Positions 1 through 8,114 of a DNA stretch of 53,643 nucleotides are shown piece after piece (position 1 is the stretch's first letter; every line of letters begins with the position of its first letter). Origin of the DNA: an uncultured Flavobacteriales bacterium. GTDB taxonomy: Bacteria > Bacteroidota > Bacteroidia > Flavobacteriales > UBA1820. The DNA is taken from NCBI GenBank assembly GCA_902478645.1, contig CABSLV010000013.1, forward strand, positions 1 through 53,643. Direction: 5' to 3'. A program made the translations under genes and the position numbers. The notes below the pieces were generated by a model that was not told the origin of the DNA, did not search any database, and worked only from the letters and a program-made list of their open reading frames with translations.

Positions 1-28
1 TTTTTTAGTGTGATGATTTAACGGTCGA

Positions 29-36
29 TAATTTCG
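29..36 (+). promoter_or_regulatory. weak -7-like element (TAATTTCG) before the fimbrial-type operon
   Basis: TAATTTCG differs by one base from the Bacteroidota consensus TAnnTTTG and lies 14 bases before the ATG at 51. The window begins only 28 bases upstream, so a matching -33 element cannot be judged and the operon may start further upstream. Confidence 0.25.
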
Positions 37-50
37 TACTTTAGGCAAGA

Positions 51-1304
51 ATGAAGAAGTTGATTACTATATTAAACATATTTTTATGGGCATGTCAAAT
101 ATATGCTCAACCGAATCTCCATTCCTGCATTCCCCCCAAAAACAATACGGAAGACAAGCCAGAACGTGTTGACAGTATGCTGATCGTTGTCGGGCCATTT
201 ACTACCCCCGTCATTTTCGATGTCAACAAATACTCCCTCCGACCAACACCACAACTCAAAAAGGCTGCCGAGTTGATTCGGGACAGAAAGGAGACGCTCA
301 TCCATGTCTGGATCCACGGAAGCGCATCGCCTGAAGGGCCTGTGGCATGGAACCAAAAACTGGGAAAATATCGAGCTAAAGCACTGGCCGACTATCTTTC
401 CCAAGAAACCGGACTGACTCCTTGCTCATTCCGTATCTATAATCTGGGAGAAGACTGGCGTACACTGGAGGAGACTTTGAAGGATCATGAGGATTTCCCG
501 AACAGGGAGCACATTCAGGAAATCCTGTCGGAAGAACAAGACGATGAAATGCGCAAGCAAAAAATAGTGAAACTCGATGGAGGAAAAACATGGCGGCGAA
601 TGGTCAATGAGTTGTTTCCTCTGTTGAGAAATGCCCGTATGGCCATCGTATATGCCTACCCCAAACCTGCCCCGAATGCACCCGAAATGACCCCGAAGGC
701 ACGAACGGATGTTTCACTGACCGCTCGAGATTTACTACGGCCCAACCCTTTTCCCGCCACCAGCGGTAAGGCCGAAAAATCGAACTGGAAAATTACGGTG
801 AAAAACAATCTGTTGTTCGATGCCGTATTGGTCGCAAACCTGGGAGTAGAAATAAGCCCATGGACCCACTGGTCACTCGACATACCGGTCTGGTATTCAC
901 CATACGATATTTCTCCGACTCGTCACATTCGTCTGCTAGCTGTACAACCCGAAATTCGCTGGTGGCCTAAGGAGGCCATGGCCGGACATTTCGTCGGCTT
1001 GCACACCCATGTAGCCGGATTCAATATTGCCCTGAATGACTATGCACGATACCAGGATCCTAATCATGCCCTCTGGGGATTGGGACTGAGCTATGGCTAC
1101 GCCATGCAACTGGGAAAAAGCGGACATTGGGGATTGGAATTCACCCTTGGAGCTGGTTTTGCCCAATATCAATATGATGCCTACCGCAATGAAAACAATG
1201 GCCAGAAATTCAAATCGGGATCAGATTGTTACTGGGGTATTACTCGTGCGGGAGTAACACTCTCATACAAATGGACGTTTTCACGTAAAAACCGGAAAAA
1301 TTGA
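51..1304 (+). CDS. exported OmpA-like / DUF3575 domain protein
   Basis: A 417-residue protein with an N-terminal signal peptide (about residues 1-19, ending in YAQ). Residues 45-205 form an OmpA-like module with the motif SASPEGP, a following RAKALADYL helix, and an ELFPLLRNARMAIVY strand. Residues about 235-417 resemble DUF3575, rich in aromatic beta-strand segments (for example LLFDAVLVANLGVEISPW) that suggest an outer-membrane barrel or barrel-like fold. In Bacteroidales, proteins of this type are commonly encoded next to Mfa2/FimB-type fimbrial anchor genes, and the next gene here is such a protein. Its stop overlaps the TTG preceding that gene, so they are probably co-transcribed. The OmpA-like module is also recognisable in the lipoprotein at 21645-23309. 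The precise function is unknown; a role in anchoring or assembling a surface structure is inference. Confidence 0.75.
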   Translation: MKKLITILNIFLWACQIYAQPNLHSCIPPKNNTEDKPERVDSMLIVVGPFTTPVIFDVNKYSLRPTPQLKKAAELIRDRKETLIHVWIHGSASPEGPVAWNQKLGKYRAKALADYLSQETGLTPCSFRIYNLGEDWRTLEETLKDHEDFPNREHIQEILSEEQDDEMRKQKIVKLDGGKTWRRMVNELFPLLRNARMAIVYAYPKPAPNAPEMTPKARTDVSLTARDLLRPNPFPATSGKAEKSNWKITVKNNLLFDAVLVANLGVEISPWTHWSLDIPVWYSPYDISPTRHIRLLAVQPEIRWWPKEAMAGHFVGLHTHVAGFNIALNDYARYQDPNHALWGLGLSYGYAMQLGKSGHWGLEFTLGAGFAQYQYDAYRNENNGQKFKSGSDCYWGITRAGVTLSYKWTFSRKNRKN

Positions 1305-1309
1305 CAGCC

Positions 1310-2395
1310 ATGAACAAGCGTCCGACATATCATCTTTTGGTGAGTGCCCTGGTCTTTTTGCTGTCGTCCTGCGACAAGACCATACACGTATACCCCAAAG
1401 AAACCGAAGCATTAATCTTGCTCGAGCTCAACACCGATCGCACAGCTCCCCGATATTACAAAGAGGTGACTTACGATCATAATGGCGATCATGAAGAAAC
1501 CGAACTGGAAACAAACTTGTCGGACACTTACACCCCGGACGAAAGACTCAGCATGCGTCTTGTGACCGAGTTGTATAAATTGGACTCTCCCGAGGATCGG
1601 ATTGACAAAGGGACTTTGGTTACCCGGCGTATTGTAACCGTGGATCGATTGATGGAAGCGCCGCAGGACACCTTGCAATTTAAGGTGCCGGAAGGTTTTT
1701 ACCGGGCCTTGACATGGGCCGATTACTCGTTGAAAGACAATCCGGACGATTGGCATTTCAAGACCGAAAAACTGGATGCCGTACAGGCCGATGTAGATCA
1801 CAAACCTCAAGACAACCACCATAAGAATTCAGCAGCCGGGAGTTGCAACTTTTCGGTAGATTTTGATCCGGGCAAAAGCAACGGTCCCGTTATCTTGAGT
1901 GAAACACGCGCTACTCCCGCCACGGATCATGTCGTGCCGGTACATTTGGAGAGAGCGGTAGGCCGCTTCCGCTTGTGGGCAACCGACCTGGAGGACTTCC
2001 TGAACAGCGGGAACCGGATCGAAGATCTTCGGATCCAAATCATCTACAAGCAATACATCAGTGCAGGATACAATGTCGATACGGAAACCCCCAACCGCTT
2101 TGTACAGATGCGAACCATGGAAACAACACCGACAACCGTTCCCGGCGACGGAAGCCTGCTATTGGCCTATGACTATGTATTGGCCTCGAGTGACAAGGAG
2201 GATCGTGTGTTGGTCGATGTATTCGTCTATGATGAAGACAAGGAACTAAATCATTACCAAAATATTACGATCCCACTCTGGAGGAACCGCGAAACCGTTG
2301 TCAAAGGCCCGTTTTTGACCCGAAAGATCGGAAGCGGCGATATCGGGATCGACGATGACTTCGATGATGAAATCGTCGTAGAAATCCCCGACTAA
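1310..2395 (+). CDS. FimB/Mfa2-like fimbrial anchor lipoprotein
   Basis: A 361-residue lipoprotein. The ATG at 1310 gives a clean lipoprotein signal ending in LLSSC, with the lipidated Cys at residue 21. An in-frame TTG three codons upstream (1301) overlaps the previous stop and is the less likely start. The body is typical of the FimB/Mfa2 family: an N-terminal beta-domain with short acidic loops (YKEVTYDHNGDHEE), the strand FRLWATDLEDFL near residue 225, and a second beta-domain ending in an acidic tail (DIGIDDDFDDEIVVEIP). In characterised Bacteroidales systems Mfa2/FimB anchors the fimbrial shaft to the outer membrane and limits its length. No canonical fimbrillin shaft gene is seen; the next gene may fill that place. 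Family assignment is by overall architecture and context. Confidence 0.68.
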   Translation: MNKRPTYHLLVSALVFLLSSCDKTIHVYPKETEALILLELNTDRTAPRYYKEVTYDHNGDHEETELETNLSDTYTPDERLSMRLVTELYKLDSPEDRIDKGTLVTRRIVTVDRLMEAPQDTLQFKVPEGFYRALTWADYSLKDNPDDWHFKTEKLDAVQADVDHKPQDNHHKNSAAGSCNFSVDFDPGKSNGPVILSETRATPATDHVVPVHLERAVGRFRLWATDLEDFLNSGNRIEDLRIQIIYKQYISAGYNVDTETPNRFVQMRTMETTPTTVPGDGSLLLAYDYVLASSDKEDRVLVDVFVYDEDKELNHYQNITIPLWRNRETVVKGPFLTRKIGSGDIGIDDDFDDEIVVEIPD

Positions 2396-2452
2396 TCCCA
2401 CGAACCAAACCCCATCGATCACGAAATAAATACACTAAAAAAACAATAGGTT

Positions 2453-4363
2453 ATGAAGAAAACATTAAACGGTCTTTTACTGGGATGCTTGACCGGCTTG
2501 TTGCTTACGGCTTGCTCAAAAGAAGTCAACCAGTCCGGGGTGAATCCCGAGGGAGAAACAGTACGCATCCAACTCGACGCTCCAGAAGCCATGCAGCTGA
2601 CACGCAGCGTTTCCGGCACCAACAGCGCCAAAGGCGGTTTGACCAATGTCGATTGGACGAAATACGACCTGCGCTACCAACTTGCCGTTTACTCGGCAGA
2701 CGGGACAAAACTCCTTGTAGCCCCTCAATCGAAAACCTACGAAACCTACAGTCCCGCCACGTTCGAGTTTCGGTTGACCCCCAACAACACCTACAAGTTC
2801 GTTGCATGGGCCGATTTCGTAGCACAAGGATTGGACGAAGACTTGCATTACAATACAGCCGACTTGGCGAACATCACGATCAAGACCGATGAGGATCGGG
2901 ACAAGAAGATCAACGACGAAAGTCGTGATGCCTTCTTTGTAACCCAGAACATTGAGATCACGCAGACCTTCGACAAGTCGCTGACCCTGAAGCGTCCCTT
3001 TGCCAAGGTACGTGTTATCACCACGGACTGGGACGAGGACAACCTGGCGGTTGCCAAGCCGGAAAACTTCAAGATCTCCTATTACGACTGCAAACGTTTT
3101 TCGGGGCTGAATGCCGTACGCGGAGAAGCCACCGGAGAAGCGGATGCAGACGGATCGGTCATCTATACGGCCCAAATCGCAACCGATGGCAGCGGGGGAA
3201 AATTCTATGAAAACGGATACGATGCCGCAGCCACCAACCGGACGCTGATCGTAGACTATCTGATAGCCACGCCGGAACAACAGGCCATCCACTTCAAACT
3301 CGACATGATACCCGGCTCAGGCCCTGTCATCAGCCGTGATTTTACGACCAATATTCCCATCCAACGGAACTACCTGACCACCCTCATCGGAAACCTGCTG
3401 TCGGTGGGCGGATCGATAACGATCGACATCGACGAAAACTTTGACGGGACCGACAATACGGTAGAGGTAAAAGATCCCAAGTACATCACCTACACAGCTA
3501 CTCAGGAAATGGATTACGCCGATCGTTTCTGGGGAAGCGACCTCGAATTCATCCCGGAACAAAGCAGCTATAACGCCGAAACAGGCGAAGGCAAATGGGC
3601 CTATACGGGTACCGTAACAGAGGTTGTGTACGGTGCATTCAGTGGTGAGACCTCCCTGCAAAGCATCATCCTTCCGGAAGGCATCACTCTGGTCGACGGG
3701 AATGCTTTCAACAACAGCGGCCTGGAGGCCATCACGCTACCCGAAAGTCTCGAAGAGATCGGACAATATGCATTTTCAAAAACAAATCTGACGGAAGTCG
3801 TCATCCCGGCCAACGTACAACTGCTGGGAGGCTCAGCATTCCAAGGCAGTTCAAGCCCCATTTCCCCTTTGAAAAAGGTTGTATTCAAAGGGAACAAGAT
3901 TGAAACCATCGAATTGGCCACATTCCAGGACTGCCAGAATCTGCAGGAAATCAACTTGCCCGAAAGCGTGAAAACCATCCAATACAACGCATTCCTCAGA
4001 TGCTATGCCTTGGAAGAAATCACCATACCCGATGCTGTTACCTCTATCGAGAAACAAGCATTCAGTCAATGTGAATCGTTAAAGAGAGTGTACCTCGGCA
4101 CACAACTCGAATCGATCGGAAATAATGCTTTCAACAAATGCCTGGCATTGGAAACCATCGTATGTCCCGATGAAACCCCGGCCACATTGGGTAGTGGCGT
4201 CTTTCCGGTTTCAGACGGTTGGGGCTATACCGCCAATTACAAAATCTACGTTCCCGACGCTCAAGTCGACGCATACCGGACGGCATGGCCCGCTTATTGG
4301 AATAGTACATCCTGGGTACCGACAAAAGTCATATTCCCCATGAGTACTATGCCTACCGAATAA
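2453..4363 (+). CDS. lipoprotein with DUF6562-like domain and BspA-type leucine-rich repeats
   Basis: A 636-residue lipoprotein with signal peptide and lipobox LLTAC (Cys21). Residues about 30-340 look like the DUF6562/fimbrillin-like fold of Bacteroidales surface proteins. Signs are FVAWADFVAQGLDEDLHYN, the segment NDESRDAFF, and LKRPFAKVRVITTDWD. Residues about 390-620 carry at least six BspA-type (LRR_5) repeats with the pattern I-LPxxVxxIxxxAFxxCxxLxxI, for example ESVKTIQYNAFLRC and DAVTSIEKQAFSQC, and end in YKIYVPDAQVDAYRTAW, the usual LRR_5 terminus. BspA repeats mediate adhesion to host proteins in oral Bacteroidales, so this could be an adhesin displayed by the preceding anchor-like protein. 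It begins 57 bases after the upstream gene and is followed by a strong terminator at 4392. Host-binding is inference. Confidence 0.75.
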   Translation: MKKTLNGLLLGCLTGLLLTACSKEVNQSGVNPEGETVRIQLDAPEAMQLTRSVSGTNSAKGGLTNVDWTKYDLRYQLAVYSADGTKLLVAPQSKTYETYSPATFEFRLTPNNTYKFVAWADFVAQGLDEDLHYNTADLANITIKTDEDRDKKINDESRDAFFVTQNIEITQTFDKSLTLKRPFAKVRVITTDWDEDNLAVAKPENFKISYYDCKRFSGLNAVRGEATGEADADGSVIYTAQIATDGSGGKFYENGYDAAATNRTLIVDYLIATPEQQAIHFKLDMIPGSGPVISRDFTTNIPIQRNYLTTLIGNLLSVGGSITIDIDENFDGTDNTVEVKDPKYITYTATQEMDYADRFWGSDLEFIPEQSSYNAETGEGKWAYTGTVTEVVYGAFSGETSLQSIILPEGITLVDGNAFNNSGLEAITLPESLEEIGQYAFSKTNLTEVVIPANVQLLGGSAFQGSSSPISPLKKVVFKGNKIETIELATFQDCQNLQEINLPESVKTIQYNAFLRCYALEEITIPDAVTSIEKQAFSQCESLKRVYLGTQLESIGNNAFNKCLALETIVCPDETPATLGSGVFPVSDGWGYTANYKIYVPDAQVDAYRTAWPAYWNSTSWVPTKVIFPMSTMPTE

Positions 4364-4391
4364 GCATAAACTTTCTTTATCCGTATTTCTT

Positions 4392-4427
4392 TCCCAGACC
4401 GTATCCATAATGGTCTGGGATTTTTTT
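4392..4427 (+). terminator. rho-independent terminator of the fimbrial-type operon
   Basis: A 9-bp perfect stem (TCCCAGACC with GGTCTGGGA), an 11-base loop and a following run of seven T. It sits 28 bases after the stop of the leucine-rich repeat lipoprotein. Confidence 0.85.
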
Positions 4428-4630
4428 CAACAAGAAGCACCTCCCTGCGGCCAAACATCCGCCAAGGGGATACTTGTCTTTGTAAAATTCAACGCAAAAA
4501 ACAGCCTCCTCCCGCAAAAACAAATCTCAAAAAGGACAGCAGTATCTCCCGGTTACACCCGCTGTCCCCCAAACATCTGAACGCTCTTTCTTTCTCCCAA
4601 GGATAGTCCTTGTAGCTGCCGAGCATTCCG
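4428..4630. other. intergenic gap between convergent genes
   Basis: Only the downstream side of the minus-strand gene ending at 4631 lies here. I see no convincing small ORF, RNA gene or repeat; small ORFs in this stretch are short and lack recognisable features. Confidence 0.5.
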
Positions 4631-6142
4631 TCAGCGCCTCTTTTCCTTCTCGATGAAATGGTGCAGGACGATTTCCGAAAAACGGCGTTCGTATTTTTCC
4701 TTTTCAAACCAGTTGTTGTACGAAGGCTTGAGAATCTCGATGATGTATTCATTGGCCACATCAAGGTCCGTGAGCGAGAAGATATACCGCACCGACGCCT
4801 CGAAGGCTTCGGCATCGCCATCGAACAGGTTGTTGATGAAGGCAATCCGATCGTTCATATCCATCCGGACATTACTGCGAGCCAGGATTTCGTTGAGCGA
4901 AGGACGTCGCGTCTGCTCCTTCTCGGCGGCCATTTCATTGATCGTCGGACGCGGCTCTTCTTCCTTCGGAGAAGATTCCGGCTCGACCGGAGCAACCGGG
5001 GCCTCGGGCTGTAGCCCATCCTGAGGCTGCACATCGATAACATCGTCTCCAGGCTGCGCTGCGGCGGCTTCCTCCGGCTGAATATCCGTCCCAATCTGTT
5101 CCGAAGAAACTTCACCTTCTCCGAGCGGTTCGCTTTCCGGCATCGTTTCAACAGCCGGCTGAGCCGAGAGGGATTCGCTCTTGTCGAACGGAACCTCTTC
5201 TTCCTCCTCGCGAATCACCTGAAATGAAAAGAAAGAAGACGTCCCCTCCCCTTCTCTATCCTGCTCCTCGGAGAAGGTATCCTCTTTCGCCACCTCCAAA
5301 GGTTTTTCTTCCATTTCCTGAACCTCCGGCAGCGGGCCTTCCGGATCGAGCGACGAGGACGGCGCAGCGGCAGGCGTTTCCTCCGGCAGCGGGCCTTCCG
5401 GATCGAGCGACGGGGACGGCGCAGCGGCAGGTGTTTCCCCCGGCAGCGGGCCTTCCGGGTCGGGCGACGGGGACGACGTGGCAGCAGGCGTTTCCTCCGG
5501 CAGCGGGCCTTCCGGGTCGAGCGACGAGGACGGCGCAGTGGCAGGCGTTTCCTCCGGCAGCGGGCCTTCCGGATCGAGCGACGGGGACGAGGTAGCGGCT
5601 GATGTGGGAAGTTCTTCGAAAAGATCCTCATCGGGATCGAAGTCGAGTTCCTGGGTAAAGAAGTCTTCGCCGAAGAGCGATTGTTGGAATTCGTCGTAAT
5701 CCTTTCCCCGGGATTTTCCGGAAGAAGACTTGCCGGCAGAGGCTGTCACAGGGGACTTTTGAGCAGAGACGACTTCTTTTTCTCCTCCTCTTTTGGAGAC
5801 TTCTTGGGCCAAGGTGTTCTCTGCCGGAGCGACCGGCACTTCCTGTGGCGATTCCGATTCGGGGCGCGAGATTTCGTCTGCCTCAAAATCGGGTTCGTGG
5901 ATTTCATTGGAATCCTTTGCGGTAGTTTCCTCCAAGCAAGGCGAATCCTCGAGGGGAGACGGTTGGGGTTGGTCTTCCATCGTTTCCCGCAACTCTTCCA
6001 GGAGCCCGTCGGTGTAACGGAGGACCGTCAATTTTTCATACAAAACACGCGCCTGCCTCTGAAGCGAGGAAAGATCCTGCTCCGGGGTGTCGAGTATCCG
6101 GCGGGCGAGATCCCGCAACTCTTGGTACAACAATGATTTCAT
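4631..6142 (-). CDS. acidic, Pro/Glu-rich repeat protein of unknown function
   Basis: A 503-residue protein from the ATG at 6142 (MKSLLYQELRDLARR); a longer reading from 6190 adds 16 residues and is less likely. There is no signal peptide, so it is probably cytoplasmic. Residues 1-65 are helical. Residues about 70-410 are low-complexity, dominated by Glu, Pro and Ser. Within this, residues about 179-271 are five near-identical 19-residue repeats (core DPEGPLPEETPAAAPS). The C-terminal ~90 residues form a distinct conserved-looking helical domain (NDRIAFINNLFDGDAEAF, DVANEYIIEILKPSYNNWF). This resembles a Bacteroidota family of hypothetical proteins with two helical ends and a disordered middle. 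The function is unknown. The gene is divergent from lgt. Confidence 0.7.
   Translation of the reverse strand: MKSLLYQELRDLARRILDTPEQDLSSLQRQARVLYEKLTVLRYTDGLLEELRETMEDQPQPSPLEDSPCLEETTAKDSNEIHEPDFEADEISRPESESPQEVPVAPAENTLAQEVSKRGGEKEVVSAQKSPVTASAGKSSSGKSRGKDYDEFQQSLFGEDFFTQELDFDPDEDLFEELPTSAATSSPSLDPEGPLPEETPATAPSSSLDPEGPLPEETPAATSSPSPDPEGPLPGETPAAAPSPSLDPEGPLPEETPAAAPSSSLDPEGPLPEVQEMEEKPLEVAKEDTFSEEQDREGEGTSSFFSFQVIREEEEEVPFDKSESLSAQPAVETMPESEPLGEGEVSSEQIGTDIQPEEAAAAQPGDDVIDVQPQDGLQPEAPVAPVEPESSPKEEEPRPTINEMAAEKEQTRRPSLNEILARSNVRMDMNDRIAFINNLFDGDAEAFEASVRYIFSLTDLDVANEYIIEILKPSYNNWFEKEKYERRFSEIVLHHFIEKEKRR
5328..5606 (-). repeat. five tandem 57-bp coding repeats
   Basis: Unit starts lie at 5328, 5385, 5442, 5499 and 5556, each beginning GGCAGCGGGCCTTCCGG on the plus strand. 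The period is exactly 57 bases, preserving frame (19 residues). Copies differ at only a few positions; the last diverges at its 3' end. The high DNA identity suggests recent expansion or ongoing homogenisation. Confidence 0.9.
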
Positions 6143-6266
6143 CGGTCGTCTGGTAATGATGGCAGCTAATCCCTGTAGCGGGAAAAACAACAGGTAAATA
6201 TAACGACTTTTCCCCGGACGACCAACAATAAATCCGGGCGCAGAGAGGCTTTACCACATTTTTGCG

Positions 6267-6274
6267 TACATTTG
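6267..6274 (+). promoter_or_regulatory. -7 promoter element (TACATTTG) for lgt
   Basis: A perfect match to Bacteroidota TAnnTTTG, 38 bases upstream of the lgt ATG at 6313. A clear -33 element was not identified. Confidence 0.5.
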
Positions 6275-6312
6275 TCCCATCGGCAAAAAACACCCTGAAA
6301 AAAGTAAAGACG

Positions 6313-7131
6313 ATGACGACTCTGGCTATCCTTTGGGACCCCGCGTTGGGCATAGATTTGGGAATATATACCTTGCGGTTCTACAGTCTGATGTGGTTCG
6401 CTGCCTTTATCTGCGGGGTGTGGCTGATGACCCGGATAGGACGACGCGACGGCTTGACGGACGACCAGCTAACCGCCATGCTGTTCTACGTATTTTTCGG
6501 GACCTTGATCGGAGCGCGGTTGGGTCATTGCGTGTTTTACGAATGGGGATACTACAAGGACCATCTGTTGGAGATGATCCTCCCGGTGCAGTTCTCCCCG
6601 GAGTTCCGCATTACGGGCTACGAAGGCTTGGCCAGCCACGGAGCGGCCATCGGGATTGTCGTGGCGATGCTCTTGTTCGCCCGGAAGATCAAAAAACCCT
6701 TCCTGTGGATAATGGACCGGCTGTGCATCGTGGTAGCTCTGGGCGGGATGTTTATCCGCCTGGGCAATTTCTTCAATTCGGAAATCATCGGGAAACCGAC
6801 CGGGTCGTCCTTCGGGGTGATCTTCAAACGCTTGGGTGAAGACTTTCCCCGTCATCCAGCCCAACTCTACGAAGCCTTCGGGTACCTGATCCTGTTTTTC
6901 ATCCTGTGGGTTCTCTACAAAAAGGGGTACGGGCAAAAAGTCGGCTTCCTCTTCGGGGTATTCCTGATCGCTCTCTTCACAATCCGCTTTGTCATCGAAT
7001 TTTTCAAGGAAAACCAAGTGGCTTTCGAGGATGCCTTGCCCTTGAACATGGGACAACTGCTCAGCATTCCTTTCATCCTGGCCGGGGGACTGATCCTTTA
7101 TTTCTCACAAAAACAAGCACATAAACTATAA
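6313..7131 (+). CDS. lgt: prolipoprotein diacylglyceryl transferase
   Basis: Lgt is an inner-membrane enzyme that transfers diacylglyceryl from phosphatidylglycerol to the lipobox cysteine of prolipoproteins, the first step of lipoprotein maturation. The protein is 272 residues from ATG 6313 (MTTLAILWDPALG), the usual family size. It has the family features in order: an early Tyr/Phe-rich membrane helix (YTLRFYSLMWFAAFI), the GLASHGAAIG segment matching the family's conserved His-Gly region, the signature LGNFFNSEIIGKPTG, and a C-terminal membrane helix block with RFVIEFFKENQ. About seven hydrophobic segments are visible. A longer upstream start at 6262 is not favoured because it would overlap the -7 element. 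Many lipoproteins in this window are expected substrates. The DUF192 gene follows 15 bases later. Confidence 0.96.
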   Translation: MTTLAILWDPALGIDLGIYTLRFYSLMWFAAFICGVWLMTRIGRRDGLTDDQLTAMLFYVFFGTLIGARLGHCVFYEWGYYKDHLLEMILPVQFSPEFRITGYEGLASHGAAIGIVVAMLLFARKIKKPFLWIMDRLCIVVALGGMFIRLGNFFNSEIIGKPTGSSFGVIFKRLGEDFPRHPAQLYEAFGYLILFFILWVLYKKGYGQKVGFLFGVFLIALFTIRFVIEFFKENQVAFEDALPLNMGQLLSIPFILAGGLILYFSQKQAHKL

Positions 7132-7146
7132 AAACCTTCAAACACT

Positions 7147-7677
7147 ATGAGCAAGAAAAAAAATCAACTCGGGCTGCGCATCGCCGCCGTCGCTCTTGTG
7201 GTCATATTCATCGCGGGATATTTGGCCTCTGCCTTTTTCGACGAGGCCGCACCGGGATTCCAAACGGAGCAGACCACGCACATCGACATTCCCTTCCGCG
7301 CCGACGGGACGGTAACCATCAGCAACCTGCAGGGAGAAGAACTTTACCGCGGCACGATCGAGATCGCCTCGACCGACCAACAACGCGAACAGGGACTGAT
7401 GTACCGCGATTCGCTGGGAGCCGACCAGGGAATGCTGTTCGTATTCCCCGCAGAAGCTCCGCAGGCTTTCTGGATGAAAAACACGCGGATAGCACTCGAC
7501 ATCCTCTACATCGGAGCAAACGGCACGATCGTAAGCATTGCGGAAAACGCCCGGCCGTACGACGAGACCTCCCTACCCTCGCAGGCTCCGGCGCAGTACG
7601 TACTGGAGATTCCCGGCGGGATGTGCGCCGCACGCGGCATCCAGGCGGGCGATTCGGTAAGCTGGACGCAGGACTAA
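7147..7677 (+). CDS. membrane-anchored DUF192 domain protein
   Basis: A 176-residue protein with one N-terminal membrane segment (about residues 9-28, LRIAAVALVVIFIAGYLASAF) that probably anchors it facing the periplasm. Residues 60-172 are a complete DUF192 domain: QREQGLMYRDSL, GMLFVFP, FWMKNTRIALDILYI and a closing YVLEIPGGMCAARGI. DUF192 proteins are small beta-barrel-like domains found in bacteria and archaea with no firmly established biochemical role. The gene sits between lgt and the small exporter, probably in one transcript. Confidence 0.88.
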   Translation: MSKKKNQLGLRIAAVALVVIFIAGYLASAFFDEAAPGFQTEQTTHIDIPFRADGTVTISNLQGEELYRGTIEIASTDQQREQGLMYRDSLGADQGMLFVFPAEAPQAFWMKNTRIALDILYIGANGTIVSIAENARPYDETSLPSQAPAQYVLEIPGGMCAARGIQAGDSVSWTQD

Positions 7678-7710
7678 CCTCCTTTGGCCTTAGAAAGAAA
7701 AGAAAAACAG

Positions 7711-8034
7711 ATGAGCATCAGTTGGCTTTACCTGCTGCTGGCCAGTATTTTTGAAATCGGCTGGCCGCTGGGCTTCAAACTCTCGCACGGGTCGCCCCAC
7801 AAAATACTGTGGATCGCTCTGGCGGTAGTGAGCATGGCGCTGAGCGGGTATTTCCTCTACCTGGCGCAGAAGACGATCCCGGTGGGAACGGCCTATGTGG
7901 TATGGACGGGGATCGGCGCAGTAGGGACTTTACTGATCGGGATCCTGTGCTTCGGCGACAGCGCAAGCATGCTGCGGCTCTTTTCCGCGTTGCTGATCAT
8001 CGTGGGGGTGATCGGGATCAAAGTCGCTTCGTAA
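7711..8034 (+). CDS. gdx: SMR-family exporter of the Gdx/SugE (guanidinium) type
   Basis: A 107-residue, four-helix inner-membrane protein from ATG 7711 (MSISWLYLLLASIFEIGW). It has the Glu of the first helix (FEIGW), essential for substrate and proton exchange throughout the SMR family. The text PVGTAYVVWTGIGAVG is characteristic of the family and is very close to SugE/Gdx, as is GWPLGFKLSHG after the Glu. Gdx proteins export guanidinium in antiport with protons. An earlier in-frame TTG at 7684 adds nine charged residues and is less likely. No guanidine riboswitch is visible upstream, since the gene follows the DUF192 gene by 33 bases. It could export a related quaternary compound. Confidence 0.82.
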   Translation: MSISWLYLLLASIFEIGWPLGFKLSHGSPHKILWIALAVVSMALSGYFLYLAQKTIPVGTAYVVWTGIGAVGTLLIGILCFGDSASMLRLFSALLIIVGVIGIKVAS

Positions 8035-8048
8035 AAAAACATATATTG

Positions 8049-8105
8049 CAACCGATGCGGGCAAGCGGGGGCGCCGAGGGCGCCCCCGCTTGCCCGCATC
8101 GGTTG
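8049..8105. terminator. 27-bp perfect inverted repeat between convergent genes
   Basis: The left arm 8049-8075 and right arm 8079-8105 are exact reverse complements around the 3-base loop GAG. It lies between gdx (+) and the NUDIX gene (-), 14 and 9 bases from their stops. No T-run follows on the plus strand, but on the minus strand a T-rich stretch lies just beyond. A bidirectional transcription barrier is the simplest reading; the arm is far longer than an intrinsic terminator needs. Confidence 0.7.
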
Positions 8106-8114
8106 TACTACCGT

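Noticed and set aside
5328..5606. Possible CRISPR array
   Set aside because: Units are contiguous 57-bp copies without unique spacers, in frame with a protein.
7678..7710. Guanidine riboswitch upstream of gdx
   Set aside because: Only 33 bases separate it from the DUF192 gene; no guanidine-I, II or III consensus hairpins are seen.
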